64,000 nucleotides of DNA from Amycolatopsis viridis (GCF_011758765.1 NZ_JAANOU010000001.1:5456001-5520000), one strand, 5' to 3'; shown: positions 49,238-58,269, numbered from the stretch's first letter. The notes: generated by a model from the sequence alone, not told the origin. Numbers and translations are program-made.

Positions 49238-51475
49238 TCATTCGGCCCGCAGCGCCTCCACCCTGGTGACTGCCCGGAGCCCGGGCAACGCCGCGGCGGT
49301 CACCGCGAACACCAGGACCGCTGCCGCCGCGACGGCTGTCCCGATGAACCCGGCATCAACGTGCAACACCACGTGGGGGCCCATCAGCCGCACGGTGAGG
49401 GCTCCGGTGCCGATCGCCACCGCTACGGCGACCGCGACGCCGAACACCAGCGGGATCGCGTTCTGCCAGAGCAGTGACCGCGCCAGGACCGGCAGCGGCA
49501 CACCGGACGCGTGCATCGCCGCGAAGGCCCTCCGTCGTTCGCTCAGCTGGCCGGCCAGCAGCACCAGCAGACTGACCGCCGCGATGACGAGACCCAGCAG
49601 GCCCCCGCTGTAGAGCAGCCCGTTCGCCGCGGCCAGGAAGTCCTGGCCGCTGCCGCGGAGGTACTCGTCCTCGCTGAAGACTTTTGTCTGCCACGCGAGC
49701 GGTCCCAGCGCTGCCCGGATCCGGTCCAGCGCGCCCGGATCGCCCGGAGCGAGCAGAAGCTCGATCATGCGTCCGTCCTGCGGCAGGTGCTGCCGGCTCG
49801 CCGCCGCCGGCGTCACCGCCACGCCGACACCATGGGTGATCCCCGCGGCACCGGGAGGTGTGGCCTGCGCCCCGGCCGGGACCGTGAAGCGCACCTGCTT
49901 CACGGTCAGGGTCGAACCCGGGCGGATACCCGAGCCATCCACGACGTAGGCGGCACCATCGGCACACCCGGACGTTCCGAAGAGGTGCGCCAGCACCGGG
50001 CACGGCGCGACCAGCAGCTCGACCGGCCACCCGTCCCCCGGTTTGCCGGTCAGCCGCTGGACCGGGTAGGCGCCGATCAGCCCCGGCGCCCCGTCGAGCA
50101 GTCGCAGCGCCTCCGCCTCGGCGGAGGCGGCTGCGTTGAGCGACGCCGTGCCGCTGGCGACCTGCACCAGATCCGCGTGCGCGGCCGTCGAACCGATCAT
50201 CGTCTGCAGCGTGATCACCCCGGCCAGCACGACCACCACCCCGGCCACGACCCGGTTGGGGGTGCCGCTGTCGAGCTGCAGCCGGCGGACGGCCAGTTGC
50301 CACGCCGGGCTCCCGCCCCCGGAGCGCCGCACCACGAACTCGGTCACCCAGGGCATCACCGCGGGCACGCCGATCAGCAGGAACGTCGATCCGGCGAGCA
50401 GGAACGGGAGGGTACTGCCCGGGTGGTCGGAGCCCACCCCTAGGAGCTTGTCCGGCAGCAACAGCACGACCCCGAGCACGAGCAGAACCAGCCGCCACCA
50501 CAACCGCCTCCGCTCCGGCTTCGCGTTGCGCAGCACCGCGAGCGGTTCGACGACGAGCCGTCGCAGCCCGAACCACGCCGGCCCGATCGCGAGCACCGGG
50601 ACGAGCAGGGCCACCACCACCCCCAGCGGCCACCCCGGCACGAAATCCGGGCGGAAGACGCTGATCCCCTCGAACTCCAGACCCGCTGCCGGGCGGCGCA
50701 CGGCGAGGTACAGGGCGAGGCCGAGCAGTCCACCGGCCAGAGCACCGGCCAGCGACTCACCGGCCGCGATGCGATGCACCTGCCCACGGCGCGCGCCCGC
50801 CAGGCGGAGCGTGGACAGCCGTCGTTCCCGCTCCGCGCCGCCGATCCGGCCCGCGGCACTCAGCAGGACGAGCATCGGGACGAACAGCACGACGACAGCG
50901 ACGACCAGCAGGAAGATCAGCTGGGGGGACGAGGTGTCCACCGCGGTGCTCGCCCCGAAACCGCTGATCGCGAGGCCCTCGTTCGCGGCGCGCATGCCGG
51001 TCGCGCCCACGTAGGCGAACAGCTCGTCCGGCCCGTCGAGCCCGTCCGGTGCGATAACGCCGACCACCCGCTCGGGGAACCTCGCCCGCAGCACCGGATC
51101 CGAGGCGAGCCGGTCGGCCAGCGCCGGCGACACGACCATTTCCCCGGGGTGCGGGATCGCCGCCAGACCGGGCGGGACCGGCGCGTCCGGGCCGGCGGCC
51201 TCCAGCCAGGTGGTGGTGAAGGTCCGGTCACCGACCGGCGCGGTCTGCGAGTCCAGGTACAGCGACGCGGGCCCGTCCACCACCGGTTCCCGCCCGGCCA
51301 TGCGGTCGGCCCGCTCGCCCAGGGCGTGGATCGTGCTCGCGAGCAGCAGGAGCATCGCCAGCGACAGGCCGATGCCGATCGCGGTGAGCACCAGCCGGGG
51401 CAGGTTGGCGCGGAGCGCCCGGCCGCCCCCGACGGCCAGCCGGAAGCCCAGCGCGAAGTCGTTGAACCAGTTCAC
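49238..51475 (-). CDS. FtsX-like ABC transporter permease
   Basis: 745 residues, GTG 51475 overlapping the ATPase stop by four bases. Ten or so membrane helices: one near 25-45, then a large extracellular domain (about 50-185), three helices 187-300, two at about 320-375, helix near 405, second external domain 430-580, and three C-terminal helices with ISVLVLLAGQLSERRRAFAAMHASGVPLPVLARSLLW. MacB/FtsX type exporter permease with both FtsX domains. With the ATPase and PadR it forms an export system, probably for a peptide, lipid or antibiotic. Confidence 0.93.
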   Translation of the reverse strand: MNWFNDFALGFRLAVGGGRALRANLPRLVLTAIGIGLSLAMLLLLASTIHALGERADRMAGREPVVDGPASLYLDSQTAPVGDRTFTTTWLEAAGPDAPVPPGLAAIPHPGEMVVSPALADRLASDPVLRARFPERVVGVIAPDGLDGPDELFAYVGATGMRAANEGLAISGFGASTAVDTSSPQLIFLLVVAVVVLFVPMLVLLSAAGRIGGAERERRLSTLRLAGARRGQVHRIAAGESLAGALAGGLLGLALYLAVRRPAAGLEFEGISVFRPDFVPGWPLGVVVALLVPVLAIGPAWFGLRRLVVEPLAVLRNAKPERRRLWWRLVLLVLGVVLLLPDKLLGVGSDHPGSTLPFLLAGSTFLLIGVPAVMPWVTEFVVRRSGGGSPAWQLAVRRLQLDSGTPNRVVAGVVVVLAGVITLQTMIGSTAAHADLVQVASGTASLNAAASAEAEALRLLDGAPGLIGAYPVQRLTGKPGDGWPVELLVAPCPVLAHLFGTSGCADGAAYVVDGSGIRPGSTLTVKQVRFTVPAGAQATPPGAAGITHGVGVAVTPAAASRQHLPQDGRMIELLLAPGDPGALDRIRAALGPLAWQTKVFSEDEYLRGSGQDFLAAANGLLYSGGLLGLVIAAVSLLVLLAGQLSERRRAFAAMHASGVPLPVLARSLLWQNAIPLVFGVAVAVAVAIGTGALTVRLMGPHVVLHVDAGFIGTAVAAAAVLVFAVTAAALPGLRAVTRVEALRAE

Positions 51476-52146
51476 CGTGCGGTCACCCGTTCCGGAGTCC
51501 GCCCGTCCCGGACGATCACCTCGCGATCCGAGTAGGCCGCCACCCGCACGTCGTGCGTGACCAGGACGACGGCGGTGCTCAGCTCCTTCGCCGCAGCCAC
51601 GAGCAGACGCATGACACGCTCGCCGTTCAGGGAGTCCAGCGCGCCGGTCGGCTCGTCGGCGAAGACGACCTTCGGCGTGGTGACCAACGCGCGCGCGATC
51701 GCCACCCGCTGCCCCTGGCCACCGGACACCTCGCCGGGCCGCTTCCCGGCGAGGTCGCCGAGCTCGAACCGGTCGAGCGCCTCCCGTGCCGCGGCCTCGG
51801 CGGGTTTGCGCTTCGTCCCGCCCAGGCGCAGCGGCAGCGCGACGTTCTCCAGGCAGGACAACTCGGGAACGAGCTGGCCGAACTGGAAGACGAACCCGAA
51901 CTCGGTGCGGCGCAAGGAAGAACGGTGCGCGTCGGACATGGCCGCGAGATCCTGATCGCGGTAGCGGACCACACCGCTGTCCGGCCGCACGATCCCGGCG
52001 AGACAGTGCAGGAGCGTGGACTTGCCCGATCCGGACGGCCCCATGATCGCCACGATTTCGCCCGCGTCGACGGCGAAATCCACGCCGCGCAACGCTTCCG
52101 TCGGTCCGAAGGACTTGCGCAACCCATCGGCGCTGAGCAGGCTCAT
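51472..52146 (-). CDS. ABC transporter ATP-binding protein (MacB/LolD type)
   Basis: 224 residues, ATG 52146 overlapping the PadR stop by four bases. Walker A IMGPSGSGKSTLLHCLAGIVRPDSG, Q-loop LRRTEFGFVFQFGQLVPELSCLENVALPL, signature GEVSGGQGQRVAIARALV, Walker B VVFADEPTGALDSLNGERVMRLL and the H-loop VVLVTHDVRVAAYSDREVIVRDGR. Partner of the FtsX-like permease. Confidence 0.95.
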   Translation of the reverse strand: MSLLSADGLRKSFGPTEALRGVDFAVDAGEIVAIMGPSGSGKSTLLHCLAGIVRPDSGVVRYRDQDLAAMSDAHRSSLRRTEFGFVFQFGQLVPELSCLENVALPLRLGGTKRKPAEAAAREALDRFELGDLAGKRPGEVSGGQGQRVAIARALVTTPKVVFADEPTGALDSLNGERVMRLLVAAAKELSTAVVLVTHDVRVAAYSDREVIVRDGRTPERVTAR

Positions 52147-52667
52147 GTGCGCACCTGCCGGGCGAGCTCGTCGAGCCGGGCAGCCGTCAGCTCGAGCCAG
52201 CGCAGGTCGGCTTCCAGGTGGAACAAAGCGTGGTCGCAGATCAGCGTATCCGCCAGGTCGCCCTCGGCCTTGCGCCGGGTCAGGTCACGCATCACCTTCA
52301 GGTGCTCCGCCCGCTGCGTGTCGAGCACCATTCCGGCGTCCCGATCGGACAGCAGGGCGAGCACGACCTTGGTGTAGAGCGTGTTCTGCAGGTACGCCTC
52401 GGGTTTCTCCGGCGTGGTGAGCCACTGCTCGACGTCGGTGATCCCCGCGTCGGTGATCGCGTAGCTCTTGCGCTCCGGCCCGTCGCCCGGCTCGATCCCG
52501 GTTTCGGTGACCAGCCCGTTGCGCAGCAGGCGCGCCAGCGTGGCGTACACCTGCCCGTAGTGCAGCGGACGGTCGTGGCCGAAGCGTTCGTCGTAGGCGC
52601 GTTTGAGCTCGTAGCCGTGCCGTGGGCCTGTTTCGAGCAGGCCGAGAAGTGTTTGTCCGATTCCCAC
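52143..52667 (-). CDS. PadR family transcriptional regulator
   Basis: 174 residues from GTG 52667 (VGIGQTLLGLLETGPRHGYELKRAYDERFGHDRPLHYGQVYATLARLLRNGLV), the winged-helix PadR domain, then GDGPERKSYAITDAGITDVEQWLTTPEKPEAYLQNTLYTKVVLALL and a helical C-terminal Vir_act-like dimer domain. First gene of the operon with the ABC exporter, with a perfect inverted repeat just upstream; it likely represses the exporter until an inducing drug or peptide is present. Confidence 0.92.
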   Translation of the reverse strand: MGIGQTLLGLLETGPRHGYELKRAYDERFGHDRPLHYGQVYATLARLLRNGLVTETGIEPGDGPERKSYAITDAGITDVEQWLTTPEKPEAYLQNTLYTKVVLALLSDRDAGMVLDTQRAEHLKVMRDLTRRKAEGDLADTLICDHALFHLEADLRWLELTAARLDELARQVRT

Positions 52668-52671
52668 CCGG

Positions 52672-52707
52672 CCGACTATACACACGATGTATAGTCGGCA
52701 TCTATAC
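52672..52707. promoter_or_regulatory. PadR operator and promoter region
   Basis: CCGACTATACA (52672-52682) and TGTATAGTCGG (52688-52698) form a perfect 11-base inverted repeat with a 5-base spacer, starting 5 bases upstream of the PadR GTG. A second half site CTATAC (52702-52707) pairs with the inner GTATAG. It is very AT-rich against its surroundings and may include the -10 region. Confidence 0.75.
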
Positions 52708-52728
52708 ACCCCGTTTGCAGCGACGGGG

Positions 52729-53094
52729 TCAGCAGGCGCAGAGGCAGAACGGGTGACCGGCGGGATCCGCGTAGACGCGGAACGTCGCCGGCTCGTCGTC
52801 GAGCGTCTTCGCACCCAGTTCCAGCGCGCGGGCGTGGGCGGCGTCGAGATCGGTGACGTCGAGATCGAGGTGCAGCTGCTGCGGCAGGTCCTGCCCCGGC
52901 CACGCGGGCGGCCGGTAGGACTCCACGCGCTGGAAGGAGATCCGCACCCCGCTCGGATCGCTCAGGTTCACCCAGTCCCGGTCGTCACCCACCACGGGCT
53001 CGGGCAGGTCGAGCAGGCGGGCGTAGAACCCCGCCAGGGCAACGGGATCCGGGCAGTCCAGAACGATCGCACCCAGTTTCGGCACCGCGCTCAT
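52729..53094 (-). CDS. VOC (glyoxalase/bleomycin-resistance-like) family protein
   Basis: 121 residues from ATG 53094, with GGAAGG upstream. VOC fold: LGAIVLDCPDPVALAGFYARLLDLPEPVVGDDRDWVNLSDPSGVRISFQRVESYRPPAWPGQDLPQQLHLDLDVTDLDAAHARALELGAKTLDDEPATFRVYADPAGHPFCLC. Metal-binding His and Glu positions are partly present; likely a small-molecule binding or modifying enzyme. Function unknown. Divergent from the CGNR gene. Confidence 0.9.
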   Translation of the reverse strand: MSAVPKLGAIVLDCPDPVALAGFYARLLDLPEPVVGDDRDWVNLSDPSGVRISFQRVESYRPPAWPGQDLPQQLHLDLDVTDLDAAHARALELGAKTLDDEPATFRVYADPAGHPFCLCAC

Positions 53095-53184
53095 GCGAAT
53101 TCCTTCCAGGACGGGGAACACCGAGCGACGAGTATGGGAGCCGGGCCGCAGCCGCGCAACCGGTGTCCGGCTTACACTGGTGAC

Positions 53185-53643
53185 GTGAGCTCGTCCGACG
53201 TGTCACTCGTCGTGGACTTCCTCAACACCCTCGACGTGGCGGACGGCACCGACGTGCTCACCCGCAGCGCCGGGTGGCGCGAGTGGAGCCGGGAACGCGG
53301 CCTGGCGGCGGGATCGGCGTCCGCGGCACGGACCGCCCGCGCCGCGCTGCGCGCGGCCGTGGGTGACGAGCTGGAGGCGGCACCGTTGACGGTTCCCGTC
53401 GTGGTCGAGGTGGATGCACGTGTGGGACCGGTACTGGTGGCGCGAGACGCGGTGGGCGCCGTGATGGCGGCCGCGGCCCGGCTGGTCGTGCTGGGGCACT
53501 GGCCGCGCGTGAAGATCTGCCCGGCGGTCGACTGCCGGTGGGCGTTCTACGACGAGTCGCGCAACCGGTCGCGGACCTGGTGCTCGATGCGGGTGTGCGG
53601 CAACCGGGAGAAGGCGCGGAGCTGGCGGCAGCGGCAACCCTGA
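53185..53643 (+). CDS. CGNR zinc-finger protein
   Basis: 152 residues from GTG 53185. N-terminal ABATE-like part VSLVVDFLNTLDVADGTDVLTRSAGWREWSRERGLAAGS, then the C-terminal CGNR zinc finger ICPAVDCRWAFYDESRNRSRTWCSMRVCGNREKARSWRQR with Cys-X5-Cys and the final CGNR. Such proteins are thought to be regulators binding small ligands and DNA. Followed by a 182-base gap with DnaA-box-like sites. Confidence 0.9.
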   Translation: MSSSDVSLVVDFLNTLDVADGTDVLTRSAGWREWSRERGLAAGSASAARTARAALRAAVGDELEAAPLTVPVVVEVDARVGPVLVARDAVGAVMAAAARLVVLGHWPRVKICPAVDCRWAFYDESRNRSRTWCSMRVCGNREKARSWRQRQP

Positions 53644-53780
53644 CCGCGCACGCCGGGGGCCGGAATCGCTCGGTGTCGACCGGTGTGCACGACCGGGTCC
53701 GCACGCCGGCCGACGGCCGGCCGCATCGCGCGGAGTTCTACGCGGAGTCGCCGCCGGCCCGGACCCGCCACCCGGTGGAA

Positions 53781-53824
53781 TTACCCACAGCGGGCCTGTG
53801 GACAACTCGCCGGCCTGTGGACAA
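53781..53824. repeat. Cluster of three DnaA-box-like sites
   Basis: TTACCCACA at 53781-53789 and TGTGGACAA at 53797-53805 and 53816-53824. TGTGGACAA is the exact complement of TTGTCCACA, the usual DnaA box in high-GC actinobacteria; TTACCCACA is a one- or two-base variant. The two copies lie in an 18-base direct repeat (CGGCCTGTGGACAACTC twice with small change). Located at the 3-prime ends of CGNR and DUF445 genes, far from any replication gene seen here. Confidence 0.6.
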
Positions 53825-53825
53825 C

Positions 53826-55112
53826 TCAGAAGAGCAGCTGAGCGACCGTGTAGATGACCAGTCCGGCCAGCGCGCCGACGACGGTGCCGTTGATCCGGAT
53901 GAACTGGAGGTCGCGACCGACCTGCAGCTCGACCTTGCGCGAGGTCTCCTCGGCGTCCCAGCGCTCGACGGTGTCGGTGATGATCGTGGTGATCTCGGTG
54001 GAGTAGTTGCGCACCACGTACGCCGCGGCGCCTTCGAGCCAGCCGTCGACCTTGCCGCCGAGCCCCTCGTCCGACACGAGCCGCTCGCCCAGGCTCCGCA
54101 GCCCCTCCCGCACCCGGCGGCGCAACTCGCTGGACGGGTCCTCGGCCGCGCTGAGCAGCATGCCCTTCGCGGTGCTCCACGCCGAACCGATCAGCTTCTG
54201 CACGTCGGGGTGATCGAGGATCTGCTGCTTGACCTGCTCGGCGCGAGCCATCGTCTCCGGGTCGTTCTGCAGGTCCTGGGCGAACTCGCCGAGGAACTTG
54301 TCCAGCGCGAGGCGCATCGGGTGGTTGACGTCGGTCTTGACCGCCCAGGCGAACGACAGCACCTCGCCGTACACCTTGTCGGCCAGCATCGCGTCGACGA
54401 ACTTCGGCGACCAGCTCGGTGCCCGCTCCGACACCACGCGCAGCACGGTCGCGTGGTTGTCCCGCACCCATTCGTACGCGCGGTCGCACATCAGATCCAC
54501 GAGCTTGTAGTGCGCGCCGTCGGCGAACACCTGCTGCAGCAGCTTGCCCAGCGGCGGCCCCCACGGCTGACCGACGACCCGGCGCACGACCGCCTGCTCC
54601 ATGACGGCCTGCACGTCCTCGTCCTTGAGCACCGTCACCACACCGCGCACGACGGTAGCCAGCTCGGAGGTGACCCGCTCGGCGTTCTCCGGCTTGGCCA
54701 GCCACTCCCCGAACCGCCGCGAGACCTCGACGCGCCGCAGCTTGTCGCGGATGACCTGCTCGGACAGGAAGTTCGTGCCGACGAACTCGCCGAGGCTGCT
54801 GCCGATCATGTTCTTCTTGCTCGGGATGATCGCCGTGTGCGGGATCGGCAGGCCCAGCGGCCGCCGGAACAGCGCCGTCACCGCGAACCAGTCGGCCAGC
54901 GCGCCGACCATGCCGGCCTCGGCGGCGGCGCGCACGTACCCGACCCAGCCGGTCCATCCCGCGGACTGTGCCCACGTGGTCAGCAGGAAGATCACGGTCG
55001 CGCCCAGCAGGAAGGCGAGCGCCACCAGCTTCATCCGGCGCAGCGCCCGCCGCTTGCCCTCCTGGTCCGGGACCGGGGGAAGGCTGATGTCAGCGGGGGT
55101 CGGTTGCTCCAC
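53826..55112 (-). CDS. DUF445 family membrane protein
   Basis: 428 residues, GTG 55112. DUF445 (YjiN type): N-terminal helix KLVALAFLLGATVIFLLTTW, then GWVGYVRAAAEAGMVGALADWFAVTALFRRPLGLPIPHTAIIPSKKNMIGSSLGEFVGTNFLSEQVIRDKLRRVEVSRRFGEWL, a central helical part, and a final membrane segment GTVVGALAGLVIYTVAQLLF. Membrane-anchored and of unknown function. Divergent from the aminotransferase gene. Confidence 0.9.
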   Translation of the reverse strand: MEQPTPADISLPPVPDQEGKRRALRRMKLVALAFLLGATVIFLLTTWAQSAGWTGWVGYVRAAAEAGMVGALADWFAVTALFRRPLGLPIPHTAIIPSKKNMIGSSLGEFVGTNFLSEQVIRDKLRRVEVSRRFGEWLAKPENAERVTSELATVVRGVVTVLKDEDVQAVMEQAVVRRVVGQPWGPPLGKLLQQVFADGAHYKLVDLMCDRAYEWVRDNHATVLRVVSERAPSWSPKFVDAMLADKVYGEVLSFAWAVKTDVNHPMRLALDKFLGEFAQDLQNDPETMARAEQVKQQILDHPDVQKLIGSAWSTAKGMLLSAAEDPSSELRRRVREGLRSLGERLVSDEGLGGKVDGWLEGAAAYVVRNYSTEITTIITDTVERWDAEETSRKVELQVGRDLQFIRINGTVVGALAGLVIYTVAQLLF

Positions 55113-55141
55113 AGGCCCATTGTCCGTGAGGATCGGCGATT

Positions 55142-56308
55142 ATGCGCGAACCAGCTCTCGTCCCCCGGCTGCGGCCGTTCACGTCGACCATCTTCGCGGA
55201 GATGACCGCGCTCGCCATGCGCACCGGGGCGGTCAACCTCGGCCAGGGCTTCCCGGACACCGACGGCCCACCGGGCATGCTCGACGCCGCGAAGAACGCG
55301 CTGTTCGGCGGCGCGAACCAATACCCGCCGGGGCCCGGCCGGCCGGAACTGCGGGCGGCGATCGCGCGGCACCGTTCGCGCTACGGATTGTCCTACGACC
55401 CGGACACCGAGATCCTCGTCACTGCCGGCGCCACCGAGGCCGTTTCCGCCGCGCTCCTCGCGCTGACCGAACCCGGCGACGAGGTGATCGTGATCGAGCC
55501 CTACTACGACTCCTACGCGGCGGCCGTCGCGATGGCCGGCGCGACCCGGCGGGTGGTGTCGCTCACCGAGACGGCCGACGGGCGGTTCGCGCCCGACCTC
55601 GACGCGCTGCGGGCCGCGGTCACGCCGGCGACCCGGGCGATCCTGGTGAATTCGCCGCACAACCCGACCGGAACCGTGTTCACCCGCGAGGAGCTGTCCG
55701 CGATCGCGGAGTTGTGCTGCGAACGCGACCTGATCGCGGTGACCGACGAGGTGTACGAGCACCTGGTCTTCGACGACGCCGAGCACGTGCCGCTCGCCGC
55801 GTTCCCGGGGATGCGCGACCGGACGGTCTCGATCTCCAGCGCGGGCAAGACGTTCAACTGCACCGGCTGGAAGATCGGCTGGGTGTGCAGCAGTCCCGGG
55901 CTCGTCGCCGCGGTGCGCGCCGCGAAGCAGTTCATGACGTTCGTGTCCGGCGGCCCGCTGCAGCCGGCCGTCGCGCACGCGCTCGACCACGAGCTGCCGT
56001 GGGTGGAGTCGCTGCGGACGTCGCTCGCCGCCAAGCGGGACCGGTTGTCCGCGGGGCTCGCCGCGGCCGGTTTCGCGGTCCGGCCGAGCCGCGGCACGTA
56101 CTTCGTGTGCGCCGACGTGCGGCCACTCGGGTTCGCGGACGCGGCCGAACTCGCGTGGCAGCTGCCGGAACGGGTTGGTGTGGCGGCCGTGCCGGTCGGC
56201 GCGTTCACCGATCACCCCGCGGAGTGGCAGCACGTGCTGCGGTTCGCGTTCTGCAAACGGGACGACGTCCTGGACGAAGCGATCGAGCGGCTGCACAAGC
56301 TGGCTTGA
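55142..56308 (+). CDS. PLP-dependent class I/II aminotransferase
   Basis: 388 residues, ATG 55142. Fold type I: FAEMTALAMRTGAVNLGQGFPDTDGPPGMLDAAKNAL, ILVTAGATEAVSAALLALTEPGDEVIVIEPYYDSYAAAVAMAGAT, ILVNSPHNPTGTVFTREEL, the PLP lysine in VSISSAGKTFNCTGWKIGWVCSSPGLVAAVRAAKQFMTFVSGGPLQPA, and RPSRGTYFVCADVRPLGFADAAEL. Resembles mycobacterial DapC (N-succinyldiaminopimelate aminotransferase) and kynurenine aminotransferases; which substrate is used is unclear. Confidence 0.92.
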   Translation: MREPALVPRLRPFTSTIFAEMTALAMRTGAVNLGQGFPDTDGPPGMLDAAKNALFGGANQYPPGPGRPELRAAIARHRSRYGLSYDPDTEILVTAGATEAVSAALLALTEPGDEVIVIEPYYDSYAAAVAMAGATRRVVSLTETADGRFAPDLDALRAAVTPATRAILVNSPHNPTGTVFTREELSAIAELCCERDLIAVTDEVYEHLVFDDAEHVPLAAFPGMRDRTVSISSAGKTFNCTGWKIGWVCSSPGLVAAVRAAKQFMTFVSGGPLQPAVAHALDHELPWVESLRTSLAAKRDRLSAGLAAAGFAVRPSRGTYFVCADVRPLGFADAAELAWQLPERVGVAAVPVGAFTDHPAEWQHVLRFAFCKRDDVLDEAIERLHKLA

Positions 56309-56360
56309 CCACCGTTCCACGGCCGCCCGTGCCGACATCGCCCGCCTGCCGGCGGGTCGC

Positions 56361-56906
56361 TCACGGGTGGTCGTAGCCGTGCGCCTCCAGGTACCGGCGG
56401 AGGCGGTCCAGTGCGCGCCGCCGGAGCGGGCCCACGCTGCCCACGGCCACGCCCAGCTCGGCCGCGATCTCGGCGTGGGTCGCCGGCGGGTCGCGAAGCA
56501 GGAGCTCCACCAGGCGCCGCTGGCGGACCGGAAGCGCGGCAACCCCGTCCCGCAGCACCGCGTCCCGCTCGGCGATCAACAGCGCGCGCTCCGGTACCGG
56601 CCCCCGGTCCGGCCGGTCGCGCTCGACGGGAACCTCCTGGCGCCGCGTCTGGAGTACCCGCAGCGCCTGCCGCCGCGCGGTGGTCGCCAGCCAGCCGGGC
56701 AACCGGGCCGGGTCGCGCAGCTCGCGCCGCTGCGCCAGCGCCGCCCACGTGTTCTGGCAGACGTCGCAGGCGTCGGCGTCGCCGAGGCGGTGTGATCGCG
56801 CCACTCCCAGGATGACGGCCGAAAGCCCGCGCACCAATGCGGCCCACGCCGTCTCGTCCCCGCGCCACGCACGAGCCAGCAAATCGACGAAGTCGGAATC
56901 GATCAT
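56361..56906 (-). CDS. ECF-type sigma-70 factor
   Basis: 181 residues, ATG 56906. Region 2: SDFVDLLARAWRGDETAWAALVRGLSAVILGVARSHRLGDADACDVCQNTWAALAQRRELRDPARLPGWLATTARRQALRVLQTRRQEVPVE. Region 4: DGVAALPVRQRRLVELLLRDPPATHAEIAAELGVAVGSVGPLRRRALDRLRRYL. No anti-sigma gene is adjacent; the divergent neighbour is a secreted Pro/Ala-rich protein. A palindrome GGAACC-AG-GGTTCC at 57045-57058 is in the 286-base gap before that gene. Confidence 0.9.
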   Translation of the reverse strand: MIDSDFVDLLARAWRGDETAWAALVRGLSAVILGVARSHRLGDADACDVCQNTWAALAQRRELRDPARLPGWLATTARRQALRVLQTRRQEVPVERDRPDRGPVPERALLIAERDAVLRDGVAALPVRQRRLVELLLRDPPATHAEIAAELGVAVGSVGPLRRRALDRLRRYLEAHGYDHP

Positions 56907-57192
56907 GGGACTCCTCGTGATCACCAGTTCTCACTCAGATGGCGCCGGCAATCGGAAAGCTCCCGAAAACCGCAGGTAGGCAGGAAGTTGAGTAGAACTA
57001 CGCACACCGTCCGTGATCAACTAACGAACAGGCACACGGATGGCGGAACCAGGGTTCCGTCGTACGGGGCTGGATCCATCGCTTTCGAGGTGAAACACTC
57101 GCCACCGGAGCCAGAACCGGCGGACATCAGCGCACCTGATGACCGGGCCGAAACATTCTCAGACTTGTCGTTCGTGGACGGTGGTGGTGGCG

Positions 57193-58047
57193 ATGCGCGG
57201 CGCGGTGGGTGCGCGTCGGTCCGCGTGGCCACTTCCGACGGAACTCAAGCTGCTGCTCACGGGCGGATTCGTGTTCGCGGGCTGGCTGCTGTTCGCGGTG
57301 CTGGGAACGCCTCCCGCCGCCGCGGACGAGGGTCCGTCCGAACCGGACAGCGTCGCCACCGGACAGCAGCCGGGGTTCCTCGGCACGGTCACCGGAATTC
57401 TCGGCACGCTCGACCACACCGTGAGCAGGGTCAACGACGCCGTCGGCACCACCCTTTCGGCCGTCACCGGAACGGTGGATACCACGGTTCCGAGAGTGAC
57501 CGAAAAGGCCGACCGGACCACGAACCCCATCAGCGACATCGTCGTCCGCACCGTCGAGACCGTGATTCCCACGGCGCCCCAGCCGGTCGAGCACGGGCAG
57601 ACGGAAGCGGCGGTGCACACCGGGACCGAGCCGGTCACCACCGCACCAGCACCCGAGCCGATCGTCACGGAGCCGAGCGTCGCCGAGCCGGCGCCGCCCA
57701 CTGCGCTCAGCGCACCGGTCGCCCCGGCAGCCGCACCGGCCCAGTCCGGCGTCCACCGGAGGCCGGTCACGGTGACGCACGAACCGGCGCCACCGAAGCA
57801 TCCGCAGGACATCGTCGATCCGGCGCATGCGGACACCACGCCGCACGCGCCGGCACCGGCCGGCCCGGGTGATCCGGGCGTCGCCATCTCCGTTTCCCAC
57901 GACTCGGGCAACGGCGGCCGTGACCTGGTGGCGGTACTGGGGCAGCACGCCGCGGCCGTCCCGGTTCAGCCTATCGAGGGAGCGCTGACCAGCGCTTTCG
58001 TGGGTACGGCCACAGCAGCGGGACTGCCACCCACCTCGCCCGACTAG
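57193..58047 (+). CDS. Secreted or membrane-anchored Pro/Ala/Thr-rich protein
   Basis: 284 residues from ATG 57193. Basic N-terminus (MRGAVGARRSAWPLPTELKL) plus a hydrophobic helix (LLLTGGFVFAGWLLFAVLG) followed by TPPAAADEG, a likely signal-peptide cleavage region. The rest is low complexity: repeated TVTGILGTLDHTVSRVNDAVGTTLSAVTGTVDTTV and long AP/TP-rich stretches. No catalytic motif. In many Pseudonocardiaceae such proteins lie near cell-surface genes. Function unknown; the start among several GTG/ATG codons is uncertain. Confidence 0.7.
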   Translation: MRGAVGARRSAWPLPTELKLLLTGGFVFAGWLLFAVLGTPPAAADEGPSEPDSVATGQQPGFLGTVTGILGTLDHTVSRVNDAVGTTLSAVTGTVDTTVPRVTEKADRTTNPISDIVVRTVETVIPTAPQPVEHGQTEAAVHTGTEPVTTAPAPEPIVTEPSVAEPAPPTALSAPVAPAAAPAQSGVHRRPVTVTHEPAPPKHPQDIVDPAHADTTPHAPAPAGPGDPGVAISVSHDSGNGGRDLVAVLGQHAAAVPVQPIEGALTSAFVGTATAAGLPPTSPD

Positions 58048-58241
58048 ACGCGAGGCACGTTCACACAGGCGACCCGCGTCCACAACAAGATCAAGTCGCG
58101 GGTTCGACCGGGGCGTTTTCCGCACCATCCGAAGGCCACCGTGACTTCCCGACCGGCCAACCGCGCCTGGCCGGATCGGGTGCTGGTCCCGGCGTCGCGA
58201 TGCCCCCGCGACGCCGGGGCCCCAACGGGCACGTGTCCGGA

Positions 58242-58269
58242 GCTTCCGCTCACCGCGCCGAGCGGAAGC
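58242..58269. terminator. Hairpin between secreted-protein gene and MocR gene
   Basis: GCTTCCGCTC / GAGCGGAAGC, a perfect 10-bp stem with an 8-base loop, no clear T run on either side. Probable factor-independent or Rho-type end point for one or both convergent transcripts. Confidence 0.45.

Noticed and set aside
57044-57059. CGGAACC-AG-GGTTCCG as an ECF promoter -35 element
   Set aside because: A perfect palindrome, but no matching -10 element at the correct distance; left as an unassigned symmetry in the gap upstream of the secreted-protein gene.
58044-58253. Minus-strand 69-residue open frame after the secreted-protein gene
   Set aside because: No ribosome site and no recognisable fold; overlaps a hairpin.
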